Below, piece by piece: positions 22,958 through 34,900 of a DNA stretch of 64,000 nucleotides. The stretch is from Linanthus parryae (Eukaryota; Streptophyta; Magnoliopsida; Ericales; Polemoniaceae). Positions within the stretch are counted from its first letter, which is position 1. Each line of letters opens with the position of its first letter. The notes beneath the pieces were generated by a model. It searched no databases. It was not told the DNA's origin and saw nothing but the letters and a program-made list of their open reading frames with translations. The stretch is taken from the NCBI GenBank assembly GCA_023055425.1, contig JALGPY010000009.1:20729775-20793774 (forward strand), given 5' to 3'. Position numbers and translations under genes: made by a program.

Positions 22958-25570
22958 ATGTCTCAGGAGGATGATGTAAGCAACCGCTCACCTTCCACCG
23001 AAACTCCCTCGGGAGACGAGACCCGCCGTACCCCGACGACTCCCGGCGAAGCACCGACGTTAGAGTCTCTGGACGCCACCGTCCAGAGTCAGGCGAAAGC
23101 TCTCAAATCCCAATCTGCGCAGCTAGAACAAATCTTGGCTGTTCTAGGCACCCTCGCGCCGAATCCTCCACCGGCTGCCGCTATCCCTCAAGGAGGAGGA
23201 ACCCCTACCGCTCCAGGATTGGGAGTGCCATCCACACCTCCCAACCCTCATCTGCAGACTCCGCCGTCGGCTGCGCAACTGCCTTCGGTTCAAGGATCAA
23301 CGGCACAGATGCTGCCTCCTGCTGCTCACGCTCCTCAGCCCTCGGCTTTGGCGTCTAATCCAACTCTGCAGTACCCTTTGCCTCCCCCAACGATGATCTG
23401 GGGAAACGCGGGTACTCAGTATGCTCCCAATCCTCCAGCGGCATATGTATCGCCACCGCCCACGGTGACCCCTCCAGCAACTACCGAGGGTAGCATTCCA
23501 GAGTGCATGACGTCTTTACAAAAGCGCGTGGACACCATCCTGGCTCATCAGTCATTCGCGGATACTATTATCCCGAAGCTAGACAATGATCCACCTATTC
23601 CACGAGAGATCTATCTCATGCCTAACCCGGCGGGGTACAAGGCTCCCAAATGGGATAAGTTCGAGGACGTCAATGGAAACGCTCATGAGCATGTCATGCG
23701 TTTCATCGACGTCATGGGTCCGTTCGGAGCCGATCCCAAACTACTGATGCGGGAGTTCCCAAAATCTCTTGGGAACGTAGCATACAAATGGTACCGGACA
23801 TTGGAGGCCGGATCCGTGAAGACTTGGGACGACATGGTCCAAAAGTTCTATACCAAGTTCTTTCAAATGGAGGAGAAGGTGACGATGATCCATCTCTCGC
23901 GGATGTACCAGAAACGCGAGGAGGATGGGATCACCTTCATCAAGAAATTCCGGGCGAAATCTTTGGAGTGCAAAGATCCAATGCTCGAAAGCCGGCTCGT
24001 GGAGATATGCCTACAGTGCATGCGAGATGAATACAAAGGTATGCTCATCAATTTGCAAACACCTACGTTTTCAAAACTAATCGAATGCACGAAGAACATC
24101 GAGCCCATAGTCGAAAGACAGAAAAAGAAGAACGCTTCAGAGCGACCTGCGAGCGGCACCACTTACAAGATCGGAAGGTTCAGCTACAAGCGGGGACGCG
24201 AAGCCGAGGTCAACACAGTTTCGCCCCAGAAGCAAGCGAAGGTTGTGAACTTCGATGTACCGCCTCTGCCATGCTCGGTAGAGGAAGCGAGTGATCTCTG
24301 CAAACAGTGGCGCAAGGACGGCGTTCTGCCACCACTCGAGAAAATACCCTCCAAAGAGATGGTGAGGGACCCTAAGTGGTGCGAGTACCACGGTAAGATC
24401 ATGCATCCCACCGCCGAGTGCAAGAAACTCAGGTTCGCGTTCGATCAGAAGATGAAGAACGGCGAGCTAATCGTCAGCGACAACAGGAAAGACGTGCGCA
24501 ACAACCCACTTCCTGCCCATACAGAGCCAGGCTCGAAAGGCAAAGAGGTCGCCATGATCTCGATCGTAGACCTGGAGGAGGTCGCAGAGGATGGTCTACC
24601 CATCATTGCTGAGGTCCATCAAGACGAAGATTATAGCATGGACACGGAAGATGAACGTGCCGACCGCATGAAAGGGTCGCACGGCTTCAACAAATTCTTC
24701 GACGAGATGAATTTCTCCGAGAGGTGCCGGACTGATATGACAAAAGCAATCTTAAGGATAGCTGAGGACTACGAGGAGGACCTCGTGGTCTCCAACGGGA
24801 AAGTCATCAGGGCGTCTCGTTCCACAGAAAAGATCATGACCTTTTCTGCCAACGACAAGAAGACGGATGCGAGTCACCAGAGGCCTCTGTACGTGACCGC
24901 CATCATCAATGGCGTCGAATTCAAGCGAGCATTCGTTGACGGAGGAGCAGCGATTAATGTTGTTCCCCTCCACACACTGAAGCTAGCAGGGATCCCCGAG
25001 CATAAGGTAGTCAAACGTCCATCTCCACTGGTGGGATTCGGAAGCGACTCTAGAATGACGATCGGATGGATCCGCCTGGGCGTCCAGATTGGAAAGATCA
25101 AATGCTCGGCGAAGTTCTATGTCATAGACGCGAACACCACATACCACATGATCATAGGTCGAGCCTGGATTCATCGCTTCGACGCAGTCCCTTCGACGGC
25201 TCACCAGGTTATGAAAGCCATATGGAACGACAGAATTGTCGAGATACCGGCTTCGATTAACCCGTTCAACTTGGACGAAGCACATCTTAGCGAGGCGGTG
25301 TGGTTCACCGAGATGGCGGACGAGCAAACACCCGGGCCTTTTGACCCTACTCCTTTACCTCTCTGGGAGGACATCAAGGACCAGTCACCTGCGGGCGTGA
25401 TGGTGACGAGGGAAGATGCCAAGGAAAAGCCGCCTGCACGCGAAGAGGCGCCACGTATCGCATATCATAGAAAGAATGTGTACACCTTGAAGAGGATCGC
25501 GAAGCATGACCCCGAGGGCAAGGAGATAGAGAGCTTCTACGCCAATGGGAAGAAATGCTATCGCATATGA
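22958..25570 (+). CDS. Tat element Gag-protease polyprotein (870 aa)
   Basis: The first ATG of the frame is at 22958 (MSQEDDVSNRS). Residues 1-190 are low-complexity, rich in Pro, Ala, Ser and Thr with a short heptad region. The capsid-type gag domain spans about 215-385 (PKWDKFEDVNGNAHEHVMRF, YKWYRTLE, FKKFRAKS-like motifs). CEYHGKIMHPTAEC at about 475-488 is the Tat-type C-H-H-C knuckle. The protease lies at about 645-760, with VDGGAAINV around Asp661: DGG replaces the usual D-S/T-G, as is common in Tat, and IIGRAW marks the second half. The frame is intact. It ends at TGA 25568-25570, in the same frame as pol 12 bases downstream, so pol would need readthrough, splicing or separate initiation. 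Confidence 0.9.
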   Translation: MSQEDDVSNRSPSTETPSGDETRRTPTTPGEAPTLESLDATVQSQAKALKSQSAQLEQILAVLGTLAPNPPPAAAIPQGGGTPTAPGLGVPSTPPNPHLQTPPSAAQLPSVQGSTAQMLPPAAHAPQPSALASNPTLQYPLPPPTMIWGNAGTQYAPNPPAAYVSPPPTVTPPATTEGSIPECMTSLQKRVDTILAHQSFADTIIPKLDNDPPIPREIYLMPNPAGYKAPKWDKFEDVNGNAHEHVMRFIDVMGPFGADPKLLMREFPKSLGNVAYKWYRTLEAGSVKTWDDMVQKFYTKFFQMEEKVTMIHLSRMYQKREEDGITFIKKFRAKSLECKDPMLESRLVEICLQCMRDEYKGMLINLQTPTFSKLIECTKNIEPIVERQKKKNASERPASGTTYKIGRFSYKRGREAEVNTVSPQKQAKVVNFDVPPLPCSVEEASDLCKQWRKDGVLPPLEKIPSKEMVRDPKWCEYHGKIMHPTAECKKLRFAFDQKMKNGELIVSDNRKDVRNNPLPAHTEPGSKGKEVAMISIVDLEEVAEDGLPIIAEVHQDEDYSMDTEDERADRMKGSHGFNKFFDEMNFSERCRTDMTKAILRIAEDYEEDLVVSNGKVIRASRSTEKIMTFSANDKKTDASHQRPLYVTAIINGVEFKRAFVDGGAAINVVPLHTLKLAGIPEHKVVKRPSPLVGFGSDSRMTIGWIRLGVQIGKIKCSAKFYVIDANTTYHMIIGRAWIHRFDAVPSTAHQVMKAIWNDRIVEIPASINPFNLDEAHLSEAVWFTEMADEQTPGPFDPTPLPLWEDIKDQSPAGVMVTREDAKEKPPAREEAPRIAYHRKNVYTLKRIAKHDPEGKEIESFYANGKKCYRI

Positions 25571-25582
25571 AGGTGCGCGGGG

Positions 25583-28500
25583 ATGTCCTCACACGGGCAT
25601 GGGGATGTCCCTGGGCAAATCAATCAAATCGAGCAAGTCGCGCTAACGGAAGAGCCAACACAAGGCACTCCAGACGAGAAACTCAAAGAAGCGCCTGAAT
25701 GCATGGAAGACAGGCCAAGACCGCAAAAGCAAGAACTAAAGGAAGTATTCCTCAGCCCGAACGAGGAAAAGAAAAGGCCGGTCTTCTTGAGCGCAGACCT
25801 CACAAGCGAAGAGGAACAAGGACTACTGCAGCTCCTGACTGAGTACAAGGACGTGTTCGCATGGGAATATGATGAGATGCCAGGTCTGGATACAAGCATC
25901 ACCATGCACCGTTTAGACATCATCCCAGGGTCTAAACCGGTCAAGCAAAGCACCAGAAGCTTCAGGCCAGAACTCAACGTGAAGATCAAACAGGAGATCG
26001 TCAAACTCCTAGATGCCAAATTCATAGAGCCAAATCATCATCCCACATAGCTGGCCAACATCGTGCCGGTGGTGAAGAAGAACGGACAGCTTCGCATCTG
26101 CGTGGACTTCCGAGATCTCAATCGCTTCTGCCCTAAGGACGATTTCCCACTGCCCAACATCGATTTGCTTATCGATTCAACAGCAGGCCATCGCATGTTC
26201 AGTTTCATGGACGGTTTCAGCGGATACAATCAAATCAAGATGGATCCCGATGATGCGCAGAAAACTGCATTCATCACTCCTGTGGGGGTATTCAACTACA
26301 CGGTGATGCCGTTCGGTCTTAAGAATGCGGGTGCAACCTATCAGCGGGCCATGATGGCTCTATTCCACGACATGATGCACAAAGAGGTGGAATTTTATGT
26401 GGATGACCTGGTGGTCAAATCCAAGCACGAAGCGGATCACCTTGCAGACCTGCGAAAGGTGTTCAACAGATGCAGGAGCTTTCAACTGAAAATGAACCCC
26501 ATGAAATGCGCGTTCGGCGTGACCTCGGGGAAGTTCTTGTGATGTGTAGTCCATCGCCAGGGGATCGAGCCTGACCCTGCGAAAGTGTCGGCCATCACCA
26601 GCATGACGCCTCCCCACAATCAAAGTACCTTGAAGACATTCTTGGGAAAGCTGTCGTATCTGCGGAGATTCATTCCAGCAATTGCAGAAATCACATGCTG
26701 TTTCAGCACTCTTCTTAAGAAGGACGCCGCATACAACTGGGCTCCGGACCATGAGGCCGCATTCGAAAAGCTGAAAGAATTACTCACATCCTCAAAGATA
26801 ATGATCGCGCCTCAATTGGGATCACCGCTTCTGCTATATCTCACATCAACAAGGAGATCTATAGGAGCACTCTTGGCTCAGGAGTACGAAGGTCAAGAGA
26901 GGCCCATCTACTATATCTCTCGCATTGTGCAGCCTGCTGAATCAAGGTACACAGACATCGAACGTCACTGCCTTGCCTTATTCTTTGTGATAGAAAAGTT
27001 GAGACACTATTTTGCATCACACAAAGTAGTGGTGGTCACCAAGAGCGACCCCATAAGATATTTGCTTACTCACACTACTCCGGGTGGAAGACTGGCGAAA
27101 TGGTACATGACCATCTCTCAATACGATATCACATGCGTGAAACCAAGAGCGATCAAGTCGCAGGCGGTAGCGGATCTGCTGGCACAGTTTCCCGACAACA
27201 GCCATGAACCTGCGATCGAAGAAGAGCTCGAAGGCCCTGAAATCTACGCAATCGACGTGCCCTATTGGACCCTCCACTTCGACGGTTCGTCAACCAGGAA
27301 GGGCGGAGGCATTGGGATAGTCCTGACAAAACCAGACGGGGAAGTCATACAGATGTCCGCAAAGCTCAACTTCGCAGTCACAAACAATGAAGCGGAATAC
27401 GAGGCTCTTATCGCGGGGCTCCGTGCGGCAAAGGCCTTAGAAGTGAGCAACTTAACAGTCATGGGAGATTCCAAGCTGATTGTTAAGCAAGCCTCGGGCG
27501 AATATGGTTTGAAGGAGATCAACCTCCTGTCTTATCGTACTCTAGTACAGAAACTGATGCAACAATTCTGCGATGTGAAGTACGAGCACAAGCCTCGAGC
27601 AGACAACAGGCACGCAGACGCCTTAGCAACTCTGGGATCTAAGGTCAGCATAGACAAGTGCCCTGCAAGGATTTCCATCGAGGTGCGAACTTCGTCAGCA
27701 TTAGCAGAAGGTGTGTGCGACGACGAACACATGGATGATGCAGACTGGCGGAAAGCAATCCTGCAAGCCATTACGAAAGGCACCAGCAGCGAAAGCTGGG
27801 CACTCACAAAAGGATACTGCATCCACGACAACACCCTTTACTACAAGGGTCCTGGAGGAATACTCATGCGGTGTGTCTCCGAGCAAGAGGGACAACAGCT
27901 GTTAGAAAAGATTCACCAACACGCTTGCGGAGAAAGCGAGGTGTCAATCTACAGAAAGGCTCAGAGATATGGCATTCATTGGCCAGGCATGTCAACAGCC
28001 GCAGCCCTGATACAAGGGAAGTGCGAAAGTTGCGCGCTAATCAAAGACTCTCTACTCGTCGCCCTAACCGATGACGACAGGGACTGGAGGAAGCCACTGT
28101 TCGATTTCCTCACCCACGGCACCATGCCCGAGTCAAGAAAAGAGGCCGAAAAATTGAAAAGTAAAGAGTCTCGATACGTGGTACAGGAAAACCTGCTTTG
28201 GCGAAGAGGTCACGAGGGCAACTTGCTGCGATGCCTAGACGGCAGAGAAGCACAAGAAGTTATGGACCTTTCTCATCAGGTGGAGCATCAAGGAGGTGCG
28301 AAATTATGCAGACAGCTCCTCTCAATCGGATACTTCTGGCCCACCATGGAAGTCGATTGCCGCACCAAAGTGCGACGCTGCCAAGAATGCCAATTCAAAG
28401 GGAACCTAGTGCACGCTCCCGCCGTGGACTTACATGCATTAGGGACGCCATGGCCATTTCACACATGGGCTATAGACTTCATCGGTCCCATCCGACCGAC

Positions 28501-29308
28501 GTCGCATGGGAACCATTTCATTCTCACCGCAACCGAGCTGTTCACCAAGTGGGTGGAAGCAATACCACTAAAGACGGCAAATGCGCTAGCTGTGGTCAAT
28601 TTCATTCAGGAAAGCATCATATGCAGGTTCGGAATCCCAAACACCATTCTTTCAGATAACGGTACTCCTTTTGTTAATCGCCAGGTAGCTGCGAAATTAG
28701 CGGAGTACAACGTCAGGCAGATATGTTCTACCCCCTACTACCCAAAGGGAAACGGACAGGCCGAAGCGACTAACAAGACGCTGTTGAGAATATTGAGCAA
28801 AATGGTCGCAGACGATCACAAGAAGTGGGCCGACTCTCTCAGCATAGCTCTGTGGGCCTACAGAACTTCTCCAAGGACACCCACAGGGGCCTCGCCATTT
28901 CTGCTATGTTATGGGGCCGAAGCTGTGGTACCTGCGGAGGTCAGAGTCAACTCGGCAAGGCTGGCCTTTCATGCACTCTATGAAAATCAACGCGATCATG
29001 ACTTAATCTTGCTGGAAGAAAAGCGAGAACAAGCCAAAAGGACTAACAAGCGGTACCAGGAAAGAATCGCTCGCGCCTACAACAAGACAGTCCAGCGAAG
29101 GGATTTCGCAGTCGGAGATCTGGTCTTGCGCGCATCCGACCACTGCATGCGAGAAGCAACTCACCCAAAGTTCGCAGCTAATTGGGAAGGACCCTTCGAA
29201 GTCACAGACGTCTTCGATAGTGGCTACTGCAGCATACGAAGGTTGCACGGTACCGCCTCAACTCCCAGTTCAATCAATATGCGCTGGATCAAGAAGTACT
29301 ATCCCTGA
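25583..29308 (+). pseudogene. Tat element Pol: RT, RNase H, archaeal-type RNase H, integrase (two nonsense codons)
   Basis: One frame from ATG 25583 to TGA 29306-29308, interrupted by TAG at 26048-26050 (context HHPT-stop-LANIVPVVKK, expected Trp) and TGA at 26540-26542 (GKFL-stop-CVVHRQGIEP, expected Gly). RT has VDFRDLN and the FYVDDLVV box (Asp274-275). A connection RNase H is followed by an archaeal-type RNase H with FDGSSTRKGGG (Asp567), NNEAEYEAL and DNRHADALA. Two zinc-binding HHCC-like modules precede the integrase core, whose D965, D1025 and E1061 have DD35E spacing (AIDFIG, LSDNGTPF, GQAEATN). A chromodomain is not seen. Otherwise undamaged, in keeping with a recent insertion. Confidence 0.92.
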
Positions 29309-29548
29309 CTTCTCTCATTTCATACGTTTTACGATAACGTGTTTAATGTCTCATGTGGCTATGATTTACGCAACCTCCTCTCCCATATGAGAGGATTGTA
29401 ATCCCATCTCTCCCATATGAGAGCATTATAATAAAAGAATTCTCCCAAATGAGAAGTTCATATTTCTAGCTGTTTATGTTGCTCTAGTTAATTTGTTATT
29501 ACTGTTGACAATGGTTTATGCGCTGCAACAGCAATTTATACAAACTGC
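29309..29548 (+). other. Tat 3' region, spacer after pol
   Basis: Non-coding. Contains three short copies of a CTCCCATATGAGAG-like inverted motif at about 29381-29455, then AT-rich sequence up to the minisatellite. Confidence 0.55.
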
Positions 29549-30560
29549 GATCTTAAGTGATCATCTAAGCCTATCTCTAACGATAGCAGCCAATGCAATA
29601 CGATCTTAAGTGATCATCTAAGCCTATCTCTAACGATAGCAACCAATGCAATACCATCTTAAGTGATCATCTAAGCCTATCTCTAACGATAGCAGCCAAT
29701 GCAAATACGATCTTAAGTGATCATCTAAGCCTATCTCTAACGATAGCAGCCAACACAAATGCGATCTTAAGTGATCATCTAAGCCTATCTCTAACGATAG
29801 CAGCCAATGCAAATACGATCTTAAGTGATCATCTAAGCCTATCTCTAACGATAGCAGCCAACACAAATGCGATCTTAGGTGATCATTCAAGCCTATCTCT
29901 CACGATAGCAGCCAATGCAAATGCGATCTTAATTGATCATGTAAAGCCTATCTCTTATGATAGCAGCCAACACAAATGCGATCTTAAGTGATCATTCAAG
30001 CCTATCTCTCACGATAGCAGCCAATGCACATGCGATCTTAATTGATCATGTAAAGCCTATCTCTAACGATAGCAGCCAACACAAATGCGATCTTAGGTGA
30101 TCATTCAAGCCTATCTCTCACGATAGCAGCCAATGCAAATGCGATCTTAATTGATCATCTAAAGCCTATCTCTTACGATAGCAGCCGACAGAAATGCGAT
30201 CTTAATTGATCGTCTAAAGCCTATCTCTCACGATAGCAGCCAATTCAAATGCGATCTTAATTGATCATGTAAAGCCTATCTCTTACGGTAGCGGTCAAGC
30301 GCAAATGCGATCTTAATTGATCTCGTAAAGCCTATCTCTTACGATAGCGGCCAAACGCAAATACGGTCTCAATTGATCATCTGAGCCTATCTCTCAAAAT
30401 AACGGTCTATGCAAGCGCGATCTCAAGCCTATCTGTTACGATAGCAACTTATATGCGAAGTGATTTTCGGCTGATCACCAAAGCCTCTGTTACGATAGCA
30501 ATTCGCACCATTTAATGATCTTAATTGATCTGCTAAAGACTATCTGTTACGATAGCAATG
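29549..30560 (+). repeat. 53-56 bp tandem repeat array in the Tat 3' region, about 18 units
   Basis: Units start with GATCTTAAGTGATCAT and continue with CTAAGCCTATCTCTAACGATAGCAGCCAA, in pieces. Starts are near 29549, 29602, 29655, 29709, 29763, 29817, 29871, 29925, 29980, 30034, 30089, 30143, 30198, 30253, 30309, 30365 and 30419, then decay to about 30560. The first units are 53 bp and most alike, and divergence rises to the right. Hypervariable tandem repeats after pol are known in Tat/Ogre elements. A minus-strand open frame across the array is a by-product of near-triplet periodicity. Confidence 0.93.
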
Positions 30561-31987
30561 TTGTGAACATGTTCTTAAATGGTTTACAATGGCTAACCGT
30601 AAGCCCATCCGCCGAGATGGCACAGCTGCGAAGATACGATCTCCAACGATCTAGCGAAACACCCGCGAATCAATATATCGCAGATACGAAACAATTACAT
30701 AGCATTATGCAAGGCGAAATGTGCTGAAACGCATGCGAAATCGTATTTGTTGTAAAGAGACAGCAGATAATACAGAAGACTATTTATCATTACTTACAAT
30801 TTATCTGTCTAGATAGCAGCTTACAAACGAAAAGCTCGAATCTAACTACGCAGCCAACATGGCTTACAATACATTCGAAAAGTGGCTGGTAAGCCAGCAG
30901 AGACACTAGGGAACTCCCGACTAAGAAAAGGAGGAGCCCACCGGTCCTAACACCGGCAGTTCAACACGCAGATCTGCGGCCAAAGATCTATAGCAAAAGG
31001 GATGCTGCCGCGAAGAGATCAACTTGTCATTTGCTACATCCCTAGCAGCGAGGTCAGGGATGCGATACGCCCAAGACCCCAAGGAATGACAGAAGCCTCT
31101 GTCTGATCAAGATAGGCGCCGGAGGAGCTTCCTGTCCCCACGGATGCTACTCTGCAAAACAGGGGAAGCAGTCATTCCTCTGGTGATGGATTCCTTGTCA
31201 TGATTGACAAGGGCATTGACGAGCACCCTGAGTTCAAGAACGAAGAGGCAAGAAATCCTCCTCCAGGGATGCTGGAGGAGAATTCCGCCGTTCATTACGA
31301 GACGGTAGCACGGTCACTTCGGCGCTGCACCTCGCCACGAGGCGGCCGGAAACATGACCTGCACACATAATACACGAAGAAGCTTCTTCGAATACGCATG
31401 AGATATTATCTGCATCTTCTTTATGATGGTTATAAAGAGCAATAAGCCTCATAAAGTGGATCTTGGAAACTATTTCTATAGCACAAAGCGCAAACTCAGG
31501 ATTCAAAGCTTGAAGTTGCCATGAATCAACGAAAAACAAGCGTTGAAGCCAGCAGTCGTAAGGACTCACGACAAAGCACATGTTTGGGATGAAGAACCCA
31601 AATAACAAAGACAGGGTTTATATAGACCCTGTACAGACTCTTCGGTTGCCCAAAATGAGTCAGCAAAATTCAAAAAGAGGGTAAGTTCAATCACTTACGC
31701 CTTGAAAAGCGGTAACAATCAATTACCCTACTAAAGGCTACGACGATTCAGTTGCGTATCCTAATAAATGACGGATAGTCATGATTCGGATGGACTTCCC
31801 AACGGAAGCGTGCTTATCTGCCGATAAATTAGCGCGAAAATCAAGCAAAGAATCAATTGCTGATGTCATAATTGGATATGCACAGAAATGTCCAATCAAA
31901 TCCCGGAAAAGGGCAAAACTAGCAACATTACATTAATGTTCAAAATGTTACATTGATGTTTCAGCTATTTCTGCAAGATTCGAAAAA
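30561..31987. other. Tat 3' region, no coding sense recognised
   Basis: Lies between the minisatellite and the end of the antisense gene, so it should include that gene's 3' untranslated part and terminator. Short frames on both strands (for example 31234-31608 minus) show no recognisable motif. On the minus strand AATAAA is not obvious right after 31988; TTAATG/ACATTAATG motifs occur near 31930. Confidence 0.5.
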
Positions 31988-34900
31988 TCAAAGCAAATTC
32001 TTGATTAAGGAGTCTTGGGGCGCGAACTGCTCGCTCAGCCTCTCCACCTGTGCCACTTCTTGCTTCAGTTGCTCGCACCTGGCATTCATCTCATGATACA
32101 GCTTTAGAGCTTCATCAACCTTTTGCTTCTGCTGCTCCACCTTCTGCATCTCGACTGCGAGATTCTGGTGACCGAGCTTCAAAGTCACGGCCGCGCGGAT
32201 CAGCGTGACTCTGTCCTTCAGAAACTTAAAGCCCAGTCTGCCTTGGACTTTGGTCACGAGGTTCTGGCACATGCCACATAGCAGTTCAGCACTCTGGACC
32301 GAAATGGTCGCAGGCGTAGCCGCAGACAGCTGCTCCAGTATCCAAATGGCTTCAGTAAGGAACAGCCTCCTGTCAAAGGGCCCGATCTCCAGAGATCTCA
32401 CAAACGAGCGAGGGTACCTGAGACGCATTCGGACCACCCAGTCTACGTCGGTTTGCTTCAAACCTGAGGAGATGTCAAAAAAATAAGTTATGATGTCAAA
32501 AGTTCGCAAGCGAATAATGTGACGCGCGAACAGTAAAGCTCTACTTACCAGTTCCTTCCAGAATCTCATGAAGAGAAGGAATGCGCGCTGCAGGGGCAGT
32601 TGAAGACTGTCCTCGCTCCATAGCTCTCCTATCAGCTGCGAGCTCTAATCTCTCGTAGTCGGGAGGAAGAATGTAGGCCGCGCCGGCTGCGACTACATTC
32701 CCAACCTGCGAGCCCCAAAAGCCCCACGCAGGAATGGGTGCCTCTGACTCAGTCATTGCCGGAGTCAAAGAGACGGCCGTAGTCGCTTGTTGAAGGACAC
32801 TCTCGGATGCGGAAGTATTAGCAGCGGGTGTCCTTACCTCGTCAGCACTAGCATGGACATCTTCATCCATCAACACAGTGTCAGCTCCAGCATCGTCGGA
32901 AAGCTCGATGATGTCCTCACGAGGCACACCCGCGTGGTCAGCAGCTGCGACGGGCTTCTCGGTATGGGAGCTCGGAATTGGAACATAGGGCACAGAAGGC
33001 TGACTTCCCTGCTCCGGCTCAGGTTCCTCAGCATGACCTGCGACATTAGAAACGATGATATGAGGTAACTTGCGCTATAAGTTATTCTGCTATCTTTACT
33101 AAAAGCTAAGAATAAGCACCTCCACGCGAAGGTGGGATTGGGGTATCTTCGTCATACACTAAGGACGTAGAACCATGCCCTATCAGTGTATCCTCACTAA
33201 GCAAGTCTGTAAGGGGAGCGTGACCTGGGATGCGAATAAACCAGTCATGACTTTGCCTCAAGTTGCTAAAGCCTAGTACATGCGTATCACTCAAATGATT
33301 ACCTGAAGGTTCTCCGCATTTGTCTACTAACCAACGGCGAATGTCAGCCTTTGACACGCCATGCTTTAACGCACCCACAATAACATCTCTATAAGATACT
33401 GCGAGATTGAAGATCTCACCTTTATCGCCGCCTGCGATTTCCTCGAAATCCGCTTGGACTTGCTCTAAGGCTGCTGCATCCTCTCCGAGAACCTCATCTT
33501 CCTCCTCCGCATGAGGAGCCACTTCTTCGGGAAGCTCGTCCTCCTCGACAGTTGGACGCGCTAAGTCGTCAACATGCCGCTCTTCGAGGCTCCGCTGCTT
33601 CACACGCTCAAGCTCCTCTTCTTCCCGACGCCTTCTTCTCTCAGCAGCCTCCGCGGCTGTCTTACGGGACTCAGCCAGAATGTCCTCGCTTATGGGATCA
33701 TCTGGGATGCCAGAATGGACATCCCTCTTTTGCCTCTTGGCCGCGAGGCCGCCAGCGGTCTCATCATCATCGTCATCTGCGAATACACGAATGGTTTAAA
33801 GAAAAGAAGTGCAAAGAAGTTACGATGACGGGAAATGAAGTGCGACGGAGGTACCTCCTAGTTCTTCCTCATGCATCACAACTGTTGCTTCTTCTTCTTC
33901 ATCACTTGCCTGGGGCTCCTGCCTCTCTTCATCCCCCTCTTGATCGAAGGGAACGAAAGACTCAACTGCGAGCTCTTTCCGCGCTTTGCTGGGCATGCGA
34001 CCTTTGCCTTTGTCCTTGATAGAAAGGGACCTCACTGAAGGAGAAGCTGGGGCGCTTCTAGGGGAAGAAATGGTAATTCCCTTTTGCCTAGGTCTCTTCG
34101 CTCTTGGCGCCGCAGTCGCTGGAGGAGACGGGTTATCTCCAGGAGGAGACGGAGCCGGAGGATTTTCTATCAGCGAGTCAGCAAAGACATTCATGACTGC
34201 GCGAACCTTTGTTTCAACCTCAGCGTCCATCCTCCATGAAAGCCGGAACGGCTGCTGTTGTCTTCTGGTGGCAACAATAGTGTTGACCAGCGACTTGGAG
34301 CGATCACCAGCTGCGAATCTCCGCACATGACACTACAACAGTACAGTAAAAGTGTCAGCACAAGGAAATCGAGAAAACTTAACTCATGCGAAGAAAAGTA
34401 CTTACGTCGGCAAAAGCCTTGCTGTATCTGACGACTTGCGCGTCGCCTTTCTTGATTCCGGCGACCTGCTCCTTCAGAATGAAATCAGGGCACAAATGGT
34501 TCTCACGGTCCCACAGTGAGTAGCAACCATACTCAGACTCGCTCAAGCTGCAATTGGGGCGAAACGGAAAAGAGTTTCTTTTGAGCAAGGGGGCCCTACC
34601 CGGCTGCGCCGCTGACTCCGTTTCAATCCTCGTTTGCTGGGCAGCCCAGTATGCGAGCCAGTTCTGGGAACAACCACCCTCGCGGGTACCCGCAGGCTGC
34701 TCGAAAGGAAGGTTGTTCATGAAAACCGTCTTGCACTCCTTTGTGAGCAAGCGCTTGTAGCAGCCTCTGACAATGGACTGGGGCCAGATCGATGGGGCCA
34801 CAGCGTCAAAACCAAACTGAGGAGAGACTCGAGTAGGGTCAACATCCACTGTAAGCTTTTCATACCTTGGCGCGAGCTCACGAATATGCTCCGCAAGGGC

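Noticed and set aside
29630..29890. Minus-strand repetitive protein over the Tat minisatellite
   Set aside because: Produced by near-triplet periodicity of the tandem repeat; not conserved once units change length.
29549..30560. CRISPR-like array of regular repeats
   Set aside because: Units are contiguous tandem repeats without unique spacers, inside a plant retrotransposon.
33552..34019. Plus-strand frames across the antisense PMD gene
   Set aside because: Complement of spliced minus-strand exons; they run through introns and lack protein-like composition.
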